From NCBI GenBank assembly GCA_910584795.1, contig CAJUBZ010000007.1:64637-128636 (forward strand): a DNA stretch of 64,000 nt, given 5' to 3'. How positions within the stretch are numbered: position 1 is the first letter of the stretch; each line of letters begins with the position of its first letter. Shown here piece by piece: positions 1 to 9,114 of this stretch. Source of the stretch: an uncultured Eubacterium sp. GTDB taxonomy: Bacteria; Bacillota; Clostridia; Lachnospirales; Lachnospiraceae. The translations under genes and the position numbers were made by a program. The notes beneath the pieces were generated by a model. The model had not been told where the DNA came from. It did not search any database and saw only the letters and a program-made list of their open reading frames with translations.

Positions 1-74
1 AAACTGAAAAAGTAATAAAGTGCAGAGACAACAAGAACAAATCAGATACATCAACACTACCCTTAAAATCAAAC

Positions 75-539
75 ATGAAATACATAACAGCAACCTCTGA
101 CATGGCAGATGCTATTTACAATCTTTTACACACAACGATCAAAACGGTATACCCAAAGTATTATCCAAAAGAAGTGGTAGATTTCTTTTGCCATCACCAT
201 AGCAAAGAACACATTTTAGACGGAATAGCGTCTGGAAATATGGGGGTATTAATGGAGGGAAACGTGATTGTAGGGACAGGCTGCTTTAATGATAATCATA
301 TTACAGGGGTATATGTGTTGCCCTCTCATCAAAAACAAGGCTGTGGTTCGTATATTATAAATTGCTTGGAAACAGAAATTGCAAAAAAGTATGATAAAGC
401 CATCTTAGATGCCTCACTACCGGCAGTATGTTTATATGAGAACAGAGGCTATAAAACTGTTGGGCATGGAATATATGAATTGGAAAATGATGTGAAGTTA
501 GTTTATGAAATTATGGAGAAAAGATTAAAAAGTAATTAA
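75..539 (+). CDS. GNAT-family N-acetyltransferase
   Basis: This 154-residue protein has the single-domain GNAT layout: beta strands around residues 55-85, the acetyl-CoA pyrophosphate loop (VLPSHQKQGCGSYII, residues about 80-96) matching the V-x-P-x-x-(Q/R)-x-x-G-x-G-x pattern, and the late ASLPAVCLYENRGY segment typical of motif B. It should transfer an acetyl group from acetyl-CoA to an amine; the substrate cannot be told. The ATG has no clear ribosome binding site, and the frame stays open from the window edge up to it, so the protein could be longer or be the tail of a larger one. The N-terminus after this ATG already looks like a normal GNAT start, so I keep it. Confidence 0.8.
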   Translation: MKYITATSDMADAIYNLLHTTIKTVYPKYYPKEVVDFFCHHHSKEHILDGIASGNMGVLMEGNVIVGTGCFNDNHITGVYVLPSHQKQGCGSYIINCLETEIAKKYDKAILDASLPAVCLYENRGYKTVGHGIYELENDVKLVYEIMEKRLKSN

Positions 540-768
540 CTGTATTATCTGTAATTATATGCATAACAAAAGGGGCTCACTTTATTGACGGGAGGTCATG
601 ATTTCTCCAGCATTAGTTTGATGACTATGACATACCATGGTGTGCAAACATATAGGAATTAAAGGCCCGTTTAGCATTGAAAAGAAATAAGTGTTTTGGT
701 ACAATGACATTTGATAGAGGAGTGAGAGACATCGTGTAATAAATTGAGGTTTTTCTTCCTAAGTTGGC
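540..768. other. Intergenic stretch without a recognised gene
   Basis: No convincing reading frame, terminator or riboswitch was found between the acetyltransferase gene and the inverted-repeat element before asnS. I looked for a T-box leader for asnS and saw no conserved T-box core. Confidence 0.5.
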
Positions 769-907
769 AACAGTTCAGCCATCAGCTCGAAAATCCTGCG
801 GATTTCCTTCGCTGTGGTTGTTCATCATATGATATAAAACGCATATGACATATTGCCTGCAAGCAGTCATATGCCATATGCGCCTTATATCGCATGGCTG
901 AACTGTT
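769..907. repeat. Small element with 14-bp terminal inverted repeats, copy 1
   Basis: The element starts AACAGTTCAGCCAT and ends with its exact reverse complement ATGGCTGAACTGTT. The 139 bases between the ends inclusive hold a long imperfect hairpin (positions 831-853 against 869-891). A second copy with the same ends and a different central hairpin lies at 36680-36819; the two share about the first 20 bases as well. No open reading frame and no obvious target duplication is present. It looks like a MITE or a structured palindromic repeat; an RNA function is also possible because it sits directly before the asnS ribosome binding site. Confidence 0.75.
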
Positions 908-946
908 ACCCAAATTGATGAATAACGGATTAGGAGATTAAGTGAA

Positions 947-2347
947 ATGAGTACTAAAAGTATTGATGTAAGGAAACTGTATAAAACATATGCAGAATTA
1001 GGAGGGCAGGAAGTTACTATTGCCGGCTGGATTAGAAATATCAGGGATTCTAAAACATTCGGTTTTCTTGTATTAGCAGACGGAACGTTCTTTAATTCTG
1101 TTCAGGTGGTATTTAGCAAGGATGTTGTAGACAATTTTGATGAAATTGCTCATCTTAATGTAGGTGCAGCAGTTTATGCAACGGGAGTTGTAACATTGAC
1201 ACCGAATGCAAAGCAGCCATTTGAAATTCAGGCAACAAAGATTGTGGTAGAAGGAACATCCACACCGAATTATCCAATTCAGCCAAAACGTCATTCGATG
1301 GAGTTTTTACGTACACAGTCCCATCTTAGAGCGCGAACAAATACATTCCAGGCTGTATTTAGGGTTCGTTCCCTTTGTGCATATGCAATTCATAAGTTCT
1401 TTCAGGAGAGAGATTTCGTGTATGTGCATACACCGATTATTACGGGAAGTGACTGCGAAGGTGCCGGTGAAATGTTTCAGGTGACAACAATGGATTTAAA
1501 TAATATTTCAAAGGATGAGAAGGGAAACATTGAATATTCAGAAGATTTCTTTGGTAAGGCGACAAACCTTACGGTATCAGGTCAGTTAAATGGTGAGACA
1601 TATGCACAGGCTTTTAAGAATATTTATACTTTTGGGCCTACATTTAGAGCAGAAAATTCCAATACAACGCGTCATGCAGCAGAATTCTGGATGATTGAGC
1701 CGGAGATTTCATTTGCGGATCTTGATGATGATATGGCACTTGCAGAGGATATGCTTAAGTATGTGATTAATTATGTTTTAGAGCATGCACCGGAAGAGAT
1801 GCAGTTCTTTAACCAGTTTATTGATAAAGGACTTTTGGACAGACTGAATCATGTTGTAACATCTGATTTTGGACGTATCACATATACAGAGGCTATTGCA
1901 GAACTTGAGAAACATAACGATAAGTTCGAATATAAGGTAAGCTGGGGATGTGATCTTCAGACAGAGCATGAGAGATATCTTACAGAGAAGGTATTTGGTC
2001 GTCCGGTATTTGTTACGGATTATCCAAAGGAGATTAAAGCATTCTATATGAAATTGAATGAGGATGGAAAAACAGTTGCGGCAATGGATTGTCTTGTGCC
2101 GGGAATTGGAGAGATTATCGGTGGTTCTCAGAGAGAGGATAATTATGACGTGCTTGTTGAACGAATGAAAGAGTGTGGATTGAAAGAAGAGGATTATGGA
2201 TTCTATCTTGATCTTCGCAAATATGGCTCATCACGTCACGCAGGATTTGGTTTAGGTTTTGAGAGATGTGTAATGTACCTTACAGGGATGGGAAATATTC
2301 GTGACGTAATTCCTTTCCCAAGAACAGTAGGAAGTTGCGAACTTTAG
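947..2347 (+). CDS. asnS: Asparaginyl-tRNA synthetase
   Basis: The enzyme charges tRNA-Asn with asparagine using ATP. The 466-residue length fits bacterial AsnRS. An OB-fold anticodon-binding domain (about residues 15-115) is followed by a class II catalytic domain with motif 2 (FRAENSNTTRHAAEFW) and motif 3 (GFGLGFERCVMYLTG). A GGAG ribosome binding site precedes the ATG. It is followed after 45 bases by asnA, so asparagine synthesis and use appear to be co-transcribed. A separate AsnRS implies direct charging of tRNA-Asn without needing GatCAB for that tRNA. Confidence 0.97.
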   Translation: MSTKSIDVRKLYKTYAELGGQEVTIAGWIRNIRDSKTFGFLVLADGTFFNSVQVVFSKDVVDNFDEIAHLNVGAAVYATGVVTLTPNAKQPFEIQATKIVVEGTSTPNYPIQPKRHSMEFLRTQSHLRARTNTFQAVFRVRSLCAYAIHKFFQERDFVYVHTPIITGSDCEGAGEMFQVTTMDLNNISKDEKGNIEYSEDFFGKATNLTVSGQLNGETYAQAFKNIYTFGPTFRAENSNTTRHAAEFWMIEPEISFADLDDDMALAEDMLKYVINYVLEHAPEEMQFFNQFIDKGLLDRLNHVVTSDFGRITYTEAIAELEKHNDKFEYKVSWGCDLQTEHERYLTEKVFGRPVFVTDYPKEIKAFYMKLNEDGKTVAAMDCLVPGIGEIIGGSQREDNYDVLVERMKECGLKEEDYGFYLDLRKYGSSRHAGFGLGFERCVMYLTGMGNIRDVIPFPRTVGSCEL

Positions 2348-2392
2348 GATAAGTGACGGATAGATATGATAAAAAAGCGGGAGGTTTTTGGG

Positions 2393-3403
2393 ATGAGTAG
2401 AATGTATATTCCAGAAGGGTACAAGTCAGCCCTTAACTTAAAAGAAACGCAGATAGCAATAAAAAAAGTAAAGGATTTTTTTCAATCTCAGTTGACAGCA
2501 CAACTGAATTTGTATCGAGTAACAGCACCTCTGTTTGTTGAGCCGAAATCCGGACTGAATGACAATTTAAATGGTGTGGAGAGACCGGTTTCTTTCGGAA
2601 TAAGAGAGCAGCAGGAAGCAGAAGTTGAAATAGTTCATTCCCTTGCAAAGTGGAAGAGAATGGCTTTAGGACGCTATGGTTTTCGTGTAGGTGAAGGACT
2701 TTATACAGATATGAACGCCATTCGCCGTGATGAGGACACGGACAATATCCACTCTATTTATGTTGATCAATGGGATTGGGAGCGTATTATCGACAAATCT
2801 GAACGCAATGAGAAGACTTTGAAAGAGATTGTAAAATCTGTTTATGAGGCTCTTCGTGTGACAGAGAAATATGTGGCAAATAATTATGACTATGTTCAGT
2901 GTATTCTTCCAGAGGAAATTCGCTTTATTACAACGCAGGAATTGGAAGACAGATGGCCTGACCTTGATGCACATCAGAGAGAGTATAAGGCTGCAAAAGA
3001 ATATGGTGCAATTTTCCTTATGAAGATTGGAGACTTGCTAAAGAGTGGTGAGAAGCATGATGGACGTGCGCCGGACTATGATGACTGGCAGCTTAATGGT
3101 GATATCATCGTGTATTATCCGGTAAATGATATTTCATTAGAACTCTCATCTATGGGAATTCGCGTGGATGAAGATAGTTTGCGTGAGCAGCTTGAGAAGG
3201 CAGGCTGTCAGGAGAGAGCAGAACTTCCTTTCCAAAAAGCGATTTTAGATAAGAAACTTCCATACACTGTTGGTGGTGGAATCGGACAGAGCCGTATCTG
3301 TATGTTCTTTCTTAGAAAATGCCATATTGGTGAGGTTCAATGTTCTATCTGGCCAAAAGAGGATATAGAATATGCTGCAAAGAAGGGGATTACGATTCTT
3401 TGA
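2393..3403 (+). CDS. asnA: Aspartate-ammonia ligase (asparagine synthetase A)
   Basis: AsnA makes asparagine from aspartate, ammonia and ATP. The 336 residues match the family (E. coli AsnA is 330), which has a class II synthetase-like fold; recognisable blocks are YKSALNLKETQIAIKKVKDF near the start, LNLYRVTAPLFV, and the C-terminal TVGGGIGQSRICMFFL, equivalent to class II motif 3. A start nine codons upstream at 2366 is open, but the ATG used here has a GGGAGG site eight bases before it and gives the family N-terminus MSRMYIPEGYK. It lies in one unit with asnS. An AsnB-like gene is encoded about 6 kb downstream. Confidence 0.95.
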   Translation: MSRMYIPEGYKSALNLKETQIAIKKVKDFFQSQLTAQLNLYRVTAPLFVEPKSGLNDNLNGVERPVSFGIREQQEAEVEIVHSLAKWKRMALGRYGFRVGEGLYTDMNAIRRDEDTDNIHSIYVDQWDWERIIDKSERNEKTLKEIVKSVYEALRVTEKYVANNYDYVQCILPEEIRFITTQELEDRWPDLDAHQREYKAAKEYGAIFLMKIGDLLKSGEKHDGRAPDYDDWQLNGDIIVYYPVNDISLELSSMGIRVDEDSLREQLEKAGCQERAELPFQKAILDKKLPYTVGGGIGQSRICMFFLRKCHIGEVQCSIWPKEDIEYAAKKGITIL

Positions 3404-3501
3404 TGGAAATTATGGAGATTTGTTCGTTGAGATAAGACAGGGAATATGAAATATTAGAAAATTTTCGAAAAGCCTCACAGTGTTTAAAATAAAATCTCAA
3501 A

Positions 3502-3529
3502 TTGACATACTTGGGAAAAGGAGTAAAAT
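3502..3529 (+). promoter_or_regulatory. Sigma-A-type promoter for the secreted SGNH protein
   Basis: TTGACA and TAAAAT are separated by 16 bases. The likely transcript has a leader of about 115 bases containing a GGAG and an inverted repeat TTTATCAAA (3608-3616) with TTTGATAAA (3634-3642). Confidence 0.6.
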
Positions 3530-3653
3530 AAAAGTGTATTTTTATTATGTATGTGGGGGGATATTAGAGATGACATACAACAAAATTATAATTGAAGAAA
3601 GGAGCGTTTTATCAAACCCCTTTCTAATATTATTTTGATAAACGAAAAACATT

Positions 3654-4856
3654 ATGATAAGAAAACTATGGAAAAAGAATTGTGGAAGGAAAATTATGGC
3701 GGGTCTTTTAGCCTGCGCATTAATTTTTTCCTGCGTAGGAGTCAGAACAGTCAGGGCTGCTAATAATTGGATGCCGAACATTACAGCCTCTAGTGCTGTG
3801 AATAATAAAAAAGAAATATTGTGTATTGGCAATAGCATGACATTTTATAACAATACTCCATTTTTGTTGAGAAAAATGACAGGTAGTAATGTTGTAGTAA
3901 ATTATCTAACTTGGAGTGGTCAGTCTTTATATAAGCATGGCGAGTGGATTAATAAAGTTTTAAAATCCGGTGGTATTTATAGCAACTTTAAAAACAGTTT
4001 GACAACTCAGGATAAAGCAGCATTAGTTAAGAATGGTGATGCTTCCATTTTTAATGAGGAAAGAGCAAAAAAGAGGTTTAATTGGTATGCCAGTGCACTG
4101 TTTAAGGACTATACAAACGAAACAAATACAAAACAGTTAACTCCAATTTCATATGATTATGTAGTGTTGCAAGACTTAACTGATAATGTAAAAAATACTA
4201 CAAACTTTAATTCATATATTAATAATTCAAGTGCAGCATTATCCAGAGATTATTTTAAAGCAACATGGAAGGGTGGTTTATGTAGAGTTATTTACGAGTT
4301 AAGAAGTAATGGAGCAACTCATGGTGCTACAAAATATATAATAAATGCGACATATACTTCAGTGAAAGATAAAAAACTTTCAGCAGCAGAAACATTGCAG
4401 ACGAAAATCGATAATCAGGCTGAAAAAATGAAGAATGATTTGGCTAATAGTTTCAATGTTCCGGGAGGTAAGACATATAATTTGGGAAGTGGTGATGTAA
4501 AAGTAGCATATACAGGTGATGTTGTACTTAGTTACTTACATAATACAAAAGGTAATGGTATTACATGCACAGCAAGTAATATTTCAACGATGATTCATAG
4601 TGATTATAAGCATCCAAAGTATGCAGCTTCTATTATGCAGGCAGCAACAATTTACAGAGTGATTTTTGGTAAATTGCCTTCTTATTTGACATTGACGAGT
4701 ATTACACCGGCATTTAATTTATCCGACTGTCTTGCTGCAGATGCAACGAATCATTTACCTACAAGTAATGATTATACATTTGTGAAAAATAATAATGCAA
4801 CGTTATATCAATATGTACAGAATTATGGACCAACCATAAAAGCTGCTTGGAAATAG
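3654..4856 (+). CDS. Secreted SGNH/GDSL-like hydrolase (DUF4886-like)
   Basis: A Sec signal peptide is visible: basic n-region MIRKLWKKNCGRK, hydrophobic core, cleavage near VRA-A at about residue 36. The mature part begins with LCIGNSMTFYNN, the block I serine motif of SGNH hydrolases. Near the C-terminus SDYKHPKYAASIMQAA supplies the D-x-x-H pair, followed by IFGKLP as in DUF4886 proteins. It is probably an exported esterase or deacetylase; the substrate is unknown. The chosen ATG has no good ribosome binding site. ATG 3696 has one (GGAAGGA), but starting there would remove the charged n-region of the signal. Confidence 0.7.
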   Translation: MIRKLWKKNCGRKIMAGLLACALIFSCVGVRTVRAANNWMPNITASSAVNNKKEILCIGNSMTFYNNTPFLLRKMTGSNVVVNYLTWSGQSLYKHGEWINKVLKSGGIYSNFKNSLTTQDKAALVKNGDASIFNEERAKKRFNWYASALFKDYTNETNTKQLTPISYDYVVLQDLTDNVKNTTNFNSYINNSSAALSRDYFKATWKGGLCRVIYELRSNGATHGATKYIINATYTSVKDKKLSAAETLQTKIDNQAEKMKNDLANSFNVPGGKTYNLGSGDVKVAYTGDVVLSYLHNTKGNGITCTASNISTMIHSDYKHPKYAASIMQAATIYRVIFGKLPSYLTLTSITPAFNLSDCLAADATNHLPTSNDYTFVKNNNATLYQYVQNYGPTIKAAWK

Positions 4857-4887
4857 TTTCGTTAGTTGTATTTGAAAAAAAGCGTTG

Positions 4888-4929
4888 AGTGCCGAATATG
4901 TAGAACTTCTATATATTCGGCACTTTTTT
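4888..4929 (+). terminator. Rho-independent terminator
   Basis: A long stem with arms beginning AGTGCCGAATAT and ending ATTCGGCACT is followed by a run of six T. It closes the SGNH gene. Confidence 0.9.
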
Positions 4930-4996
4930 ATTATATTTAAAATTCGAAATAATTTTCTAGTGATATTTTGTTATAATATTCGAAATTTCATACAGA

Positions 4997-5027
4997 TTGA
5001 CACCAGAAGGCCGGTATATGATACAAT
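4997..5027 (+). promoter_or_regulatory. Probable promoter of the helicase/ABC-ATPase pair
   Basis: TTGACA is followed 19 bases later by TACAAT with an upstream TG (extended -10). A second candidate -10, TATAAT, lies at 4972-4977 between two TTCGAA palindromes (4942-4947 and 4980-4985). Confidence 0.4.
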
Positions 5028-5117
5028 AGAAATCAAAATAAGAAATAAAGAGGAGAGTATTGTAAAGCTGTTTATTAAATCTTATAAAAAATTCAGCTTA
5101 ACGAACAAGAGACAACC

Positions 5118-7238
5118 ATGACATTTGAACAATTTATACAGAAATTTAAAATAGAACTAAATAAACAACAACTTGAAGCGGTACAGTCTATTGACAACCC
5201 GACCCTTCTTCTGGCGGTGCCGGGCAGCGGAAAGACCACCGTGTTGGTTACAAGACTTGGCTATATGATTTATTGTTGCGGAATTCAGCCGGAGCAGATT
5301 CTTACTGTAACATATACAGTGGCAGCCACAAATGATATGCGAAAAAGGTTCGCAGATATATTTGGAAGTGAACTGGCAGACAGACTGGAGTTTCGAACAA
5401 TTAATGGAATCTGTGCAAAAATAATTAGTTATTATGGAAAATGCGTAGGCAGGAAAGCATTTGATTTAACAACAGATGAATGCTATAAGACAAAATTATT
5501 ATCATCAATTTATGTGAAAATGCTAGAAAAATATCCTACAGAAAATGATTTGAAAAATATCAGCACACAGATTACATATATAAAAAATATGATGCTTACT
5601 GAGAGGCAGATAGAAGAGTTAGGGGAGCAGCAAGATATTCCTCTGCTAAAAATATATAAAGAATATTGTAGTGAAATGCGTTGTCAGTCATTGATGGATT
5701 ATGATGACCAGATGGTATATGCATTAACAATGCTTAAGAATGCATCGGAAGTTTTAGAACATTTTCAGGAAGTATATCAATACATTTGTGTGGATGAGGC
5801 ACAGGATACATCTAAAATACAGCATGAGATTATTGCATTACTTGCAAAGAAATATGAAAATTTGTTTATGGTTGGAGATGAAGACCAAAGCATTTATGGA
5901 TTCCGGGCAGCATATCCAGAAGCATTATTATCGTTTGAGCAGAATTATCAAAAAGCAAAAGTTCTATTAATGGAAGAGAATTTTCGGTCAAATGCAAAAA
6001 TTGTAGAAGCAGCAGACCAGTTTATTCAGAAGAATGAATTACGTCATGAAAAACATATGACAGCATTTAAAAATGAAGGAAGAGATATTCAAGTTATTCC
6101 GATAAAAAGCCGTAGGGCTCAGTATACATATTTAGTTAAAGTTGCAGAGACCTGCCAGATGGAAACCGCAGTATTATATCGTGATAATGAGAGCATTCTT
6201 CCGGTAGTAGATTTATTGGAACGGAAAGGAATCCCGTATAAAATCAAAAATGCAGATATGACATTTTTCTCTCACAGGGTGGTGCTTGATATAGAAAATA
6301 TTATTAAATTTGCAGCAGACCAGACAAACACAGAATTATTTATGCAGATTTATTATAAGATAGGAACCTATATGAGCAAGCTGGCTGCAATGGAGGCATG
6401 TAGAATTAGTGAGGAAAAAAATATATCTGTTTTAGATGCTGCACTGTGCTTCGGAAAGATACCGGCAGGAACACAGAAAGGCATAAGGTCCATACAGACC
6501 CATATGAAAGGGGTGTTGGAGGAGAGAGCAGATAAAGCGGTTTATAGAATTGCACACTTTATGGGGTATAATGAATATTTGGAGAGGGCTCATATTAAAT
6601 CGGAAAAGGTTCAAATATTAGAAGCAATTGCAGCGAATGAGGAATCAGCCCTTGGATTTGTTGAGCGGTTACAGGAACTTTCAAAGTTAATAAAAGAGAA
6701 AACTTTTGCACCGAACTGTAAATTTATTTTGTCAACAATACATTCCAGTAAAGGTTTAGAGTATGATAGAGTTTTTATCATGGATGCAAGAGACGGAATT
6801 TTTCCGGAAAAGGTGATAACGAATCGTAGAAAAGCCTCAAAAGATGAATTGAAAATATATGAAGAAGAGAGAAGATTATATTATGTTGGAGCGACAAGGG
6901 CAAAAGAGATTTTATGTATTTTTAAATTCATAGAAGGAGCAACTTTTACCAGTGAGTTTTTAGGGTTAGATATTAGTGCTTATAGTGTGAAAGTACGAAG
7001 AAAATGTTCTTTATCACAGGCAAACGCATTACAAAAGAAACAAGAGAACAACAAGATAACGCAGACAGAATATGTTGATAAACTTCGAGAAATACAAGAA
7101 ACGGGATTTGTGAGACATAAAAAATATGGGCAGGGAAAAGTTCTTTCTGTAAATGGAGATGTTCTTGAAATTGCCTTTGAAGACAAAACGACAAAATGCA
7201 TGCTTCGGTTTATGATGGAGCATGAATTGCTATTATAA
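5118..7238 (+). CDS. UvrD/PcrA-type superfamily 1 DNA helicase
   Basis: This 706-residue protein carries the SF1A helicase motifs in order: Q-motif region LNKQQLEAV, Walker A AVPGSGKTT (about residue 33), Walker B VDEAQDTSKIQ, motif III GDEDQSIYGFRAA, motif IV ENFRS, motif V STIHSSKGLEYDRVFI and motif VI YVGATRAKE. It should unwind DNA 3' to 5'. The C-terminus (KYGQGKVLSVNGDVLEIAFEDK) resembles the PcrA tail that contacts RNA polymerase. The start has no strong ribosome binding site, but the family N-terminus begins right there. The next gene starts 13 bases after the stop, so the two are probably co-transcribed. Confidence 0.88.
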   Translation: MTFEQFIQKFKIELNKQQLEAVQSIDNPTLLLAVPGSGKTTVLVTRLGYMIYCCGIQPEQILTVTYTVAATNDMRKRFADIFGSELADRLEFRTINGICAKIISYYGKCVGRKAFDLTTDECYKTKLLSSIYVKMLEKYPTENDLKNISTQITYIKNMMLTERQIEELGEQQDIPLLKIYKEYCSEMRCQSLMDYDDQMVYALTMLKNASEVLEHFQEVYQYICVDEAQDTSKIQHEIIALLAKKYENLFMVGDEDQSIYGFRAAYPEALLSFEQNYQKAKVLLMEENFRSNAKIVEAADQFIQKNELRHEKHMTAFKNEGRDIQVIPIKSRRAQYTYLVKVAETCQMETAVLYRDNESILPVVDLLERKGIPYKIKNADMTFFSHRVVLDIENIIKFAADQTNTELFMQIYYKIGTYMSKLAAMEACRISEEKNISVLDAALCFGKIPAGTQKGIRSIQTHMKGVLEERADKAVYRIAHFMGYNEYLERAHIKSEKVQILEAIAANEESALGFVERLQELSKLIKEKTFAPNCKFILSTIHSSKGLEYDRVFIMDARDGIFPEKVITNRRKASKDELKIYEEERRLYYVGATRAKEILCIFKFIEGATFTSEFLGLDISAYSVKVRRKCSLSQANALQKKQENNKITQTEYVDKLREIQETGFVRHKKYGQGKVLSVNGDVLEIAFEDKTTKCMLRFMMEHELLL

Positions 7239-7251
7239 AAGGAGTATATGT

Positions 7252-8967
7252 ATGAAGCAATCAAAACAGCAGTTAGTAAAAATTTTAAGAGAAATTGATA
7301 ATAAAAGTTATCCATTATACAAGCAGCTAAAGGGAAGTTACGACATGACGGGTTTTACTCTTTTCATTGAAAGGGTGCAGGGAGATCCCTTTGCATCTCC
7401 TTCTATGATAAGTGTGGAAGTTACACCGGAAAAAGCAGATTTTCCAAAAGACTTGTATGATACCATGGAAAAGAAAGTGGCGTTGGAAGACCAATTACTC
7501 AGGCAGTTTGCAGGGGAACTTCGAAAATATTCTTTTCAGGCTAAAGGATCCGGAAAGTCAGGATTTATGGGAGCAGTGGTTCCCGGGCCTGAGATATTAA
7601 AACGTACTGGTTGTGAAATTAGTAATGTTGGAGCAGTGCGTTTACGTTTAGAAGCCGGATTTCCTGCGAATGGAAGGAGAATTCAGAGTAGACAGCTGGA
7701 GAAAATGCTTGTAGAGTTTTTGCCAAGGGTTGTCTCTAATACGTTGTATTATGACAAGACGAAAGAGAGGCAATATAGGCAGGTCGCCGAACTGGCAGAG
7801 GATCAGAGGTTTATTCGTGGAGAATTAAAGAAGAGAAATCTTGTTGCATTTGTGGCAAATGGAGCGATACTTCCAAGAGAATCCGGAGTGAGCAGCAGAC
7901 CCATGAAACAGGCAGTAGCGTTTGAATCTCCAAAATCTTTAGAGATAACATTACAGCTTCCCAACAAGGGAGAAATAAAAGGAATGGGAATCCCACAGGG
8001 AATTACCATGATTGTTGGAGGTGGATTTCATGGAAAATCCACGTTGCTTAAGGCGTTGGAAGTTGGAGTATATAACCATGTTTTTGGAGATGGACGGGAG
8101 TATGTAATCACAGATGAATCGGCAGTAAAACTTCGTGCAGAGGATGGACGGAGTATTCAGCAGGTGGATATTTCTATGTTTATTAACAATCTGCCTAATG
8201 GAAAAGATACTTCTTGTTTTTCTACAGAAGATGCTAGTGGAAGTACTTCTCAGGCAGCAAATGTTGTGGAAGCTATGGAGGCAGGCAGCAAATTATTTTT
8301 AGTAGATGAGGATACTAGTGCGACGAATTTTATGATTCGTGATGAGCTGATGCAGAAAGTGGTTCATAGCAATATGGAGCCAATTACACCGTTTTCACTT
8401 CGTGTAAGACAGCTCTACGAAAAAGCACATATTTCAACAATTCTTGTGGCAGGGAGTTCTGGAAGTTATTTTTATGAGGCAGACCACATAATTCAGATGA
8501 AGGAATATCAGCCGGAAGACATAACAGAGATGGCGAAAGCTGCAGCACAGAAATTTGCCATATTAGAAAATGATAATAGGTCATTGGAGAATGAAAAAGT
8601 TTCTGAACTTTTGATTCCGGATTTTTCAAAATCACGTATATGGTTGAAGAAAGCAGATATGAGAGACCGTGTAAAAATGAAAGTTATGGGCAGAGACAGC
8701 ATCTCTATTAATAAAGAAACAATAGATTTGCGTTATGTAGAACAGTTGGTTGACACAGGACAGTTGGCAGGAATAGCAAATATTGTCTGGTATATACGCA
8801 CACACTTACTTTCAGAGGATATGTCTATGACGGAAATGGTTAATCAAATAGAAGAACTTTTGAAAACTTCTGGATTTGAAAAAATTTGTGCAGGAAGAGT
8901 TCCGGGGAATTTAACAGTTCCAAGAAGACAAGAAATATTTGCGTGTATGAATCGGTGGAGATATTAA
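7252..8967 (+). CDS. ABC-class ATPase (PF09818/COG3044 family)
   Basis: The 571-residue protein is a soluble member of the ABC_ATPase family, which includes the trypanosome RNA-editing factor MRB1590. Walker A is GGGFHGKSTLL and Walker B is LFLVDEDTSATNFM; between them STEDASGSTSQA fills the signature position. The N-terminal domain has the family block FASPSMISVEV. The ATG has a GGAG site; an in-frame ATG at 7222 overlaps the helicase gene and lacks one. Its tight linkage to a UvrD-type helicase suggests a shared nucleic-acid task, which is inference only. Confidence 0.85.
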   Translation: MKQSKQQLVKILREIDNKSYPLYKQLKGSYDMTGFTLFIERVQGDPFASPSMISVEVTPEKADFPKDLYDTMEKKVALEDQLLRQFAGELRKYSFQAKGSGKSGFMGAVVPGPEILKRTGCEISNVGAVRLRLEAGFPANGRRIQSRQLEKMLVEFLPRVVSNTLYYDKTKERQYRQVAELAEDQRFIRGELKKRNLVAFVANGAILPRESGVSSRPMKQAVAFESPKSLEITLQLPNKGEIKGMGIPQGITMIVGGGFHGKSTLLKALEVGVYNHVFGDGREYVITDESAVKLRAEDGRSIQQVDISMFINNLPNGKDTSCFSTEDASGSTSQAANVVEAMEAGSKLFLVDEDTSATNFMIRDELMQKVVHSNMEPITPFSLRVRQLYEKAHISTILVAGSSGSYFYEADHIIQMKEYQPEDITEMAKAAAQKFAILENDNRSLENEKVSELLIPDFSKSRIWLKKADMRDRVKMKVMGRDSISINKETIDLRYVEQLVDTGQLAGIANIVWYIRTHLLSEDMSMTEMVNQIEELLKTSGFEKICAGRVPGNLTVPRRQEIFACMNRWRY

Positions 8968-9071
8968 AAAAGTTAAAAATGAAAAACTTATTCTTGTTCA
9001 TTTATTCTAGTCCAATCTCCCTGAACGTGATACAATGGGACTATAAAATTTTCAGAAAGGAAAAGTATAAC

Positions 9072-9089
9072 CCAATTACCCTAAATTGG
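9072..9089. promoter_or_regulatory. Inverted repeat before the AsnB-like gene
   Basis: CCAATT and AATTGG are separated by six bases, 26 bases before the start codon. A possible extended -10 (TGATACAAT, ending at 9036) lies upstream, so the repeat would be in the transcript leader or act as an operator. Confidence 0.3.
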
Positions 9090-9114
9090 ATAGTTGTATT
9101 ATACGAGAACACAC

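Noticed and set aside
540..946. T-box leader for asnS
   Set aside because: No T-box core sequence or specifier stem was found; the structure there is the inverted-repeat element.
4885..5121. A 78-residue frame between the SGNH gene and the helicase
   Set aside because: It begins inside the terminator hairpin, has no ribosome binding site, and resembles no family.
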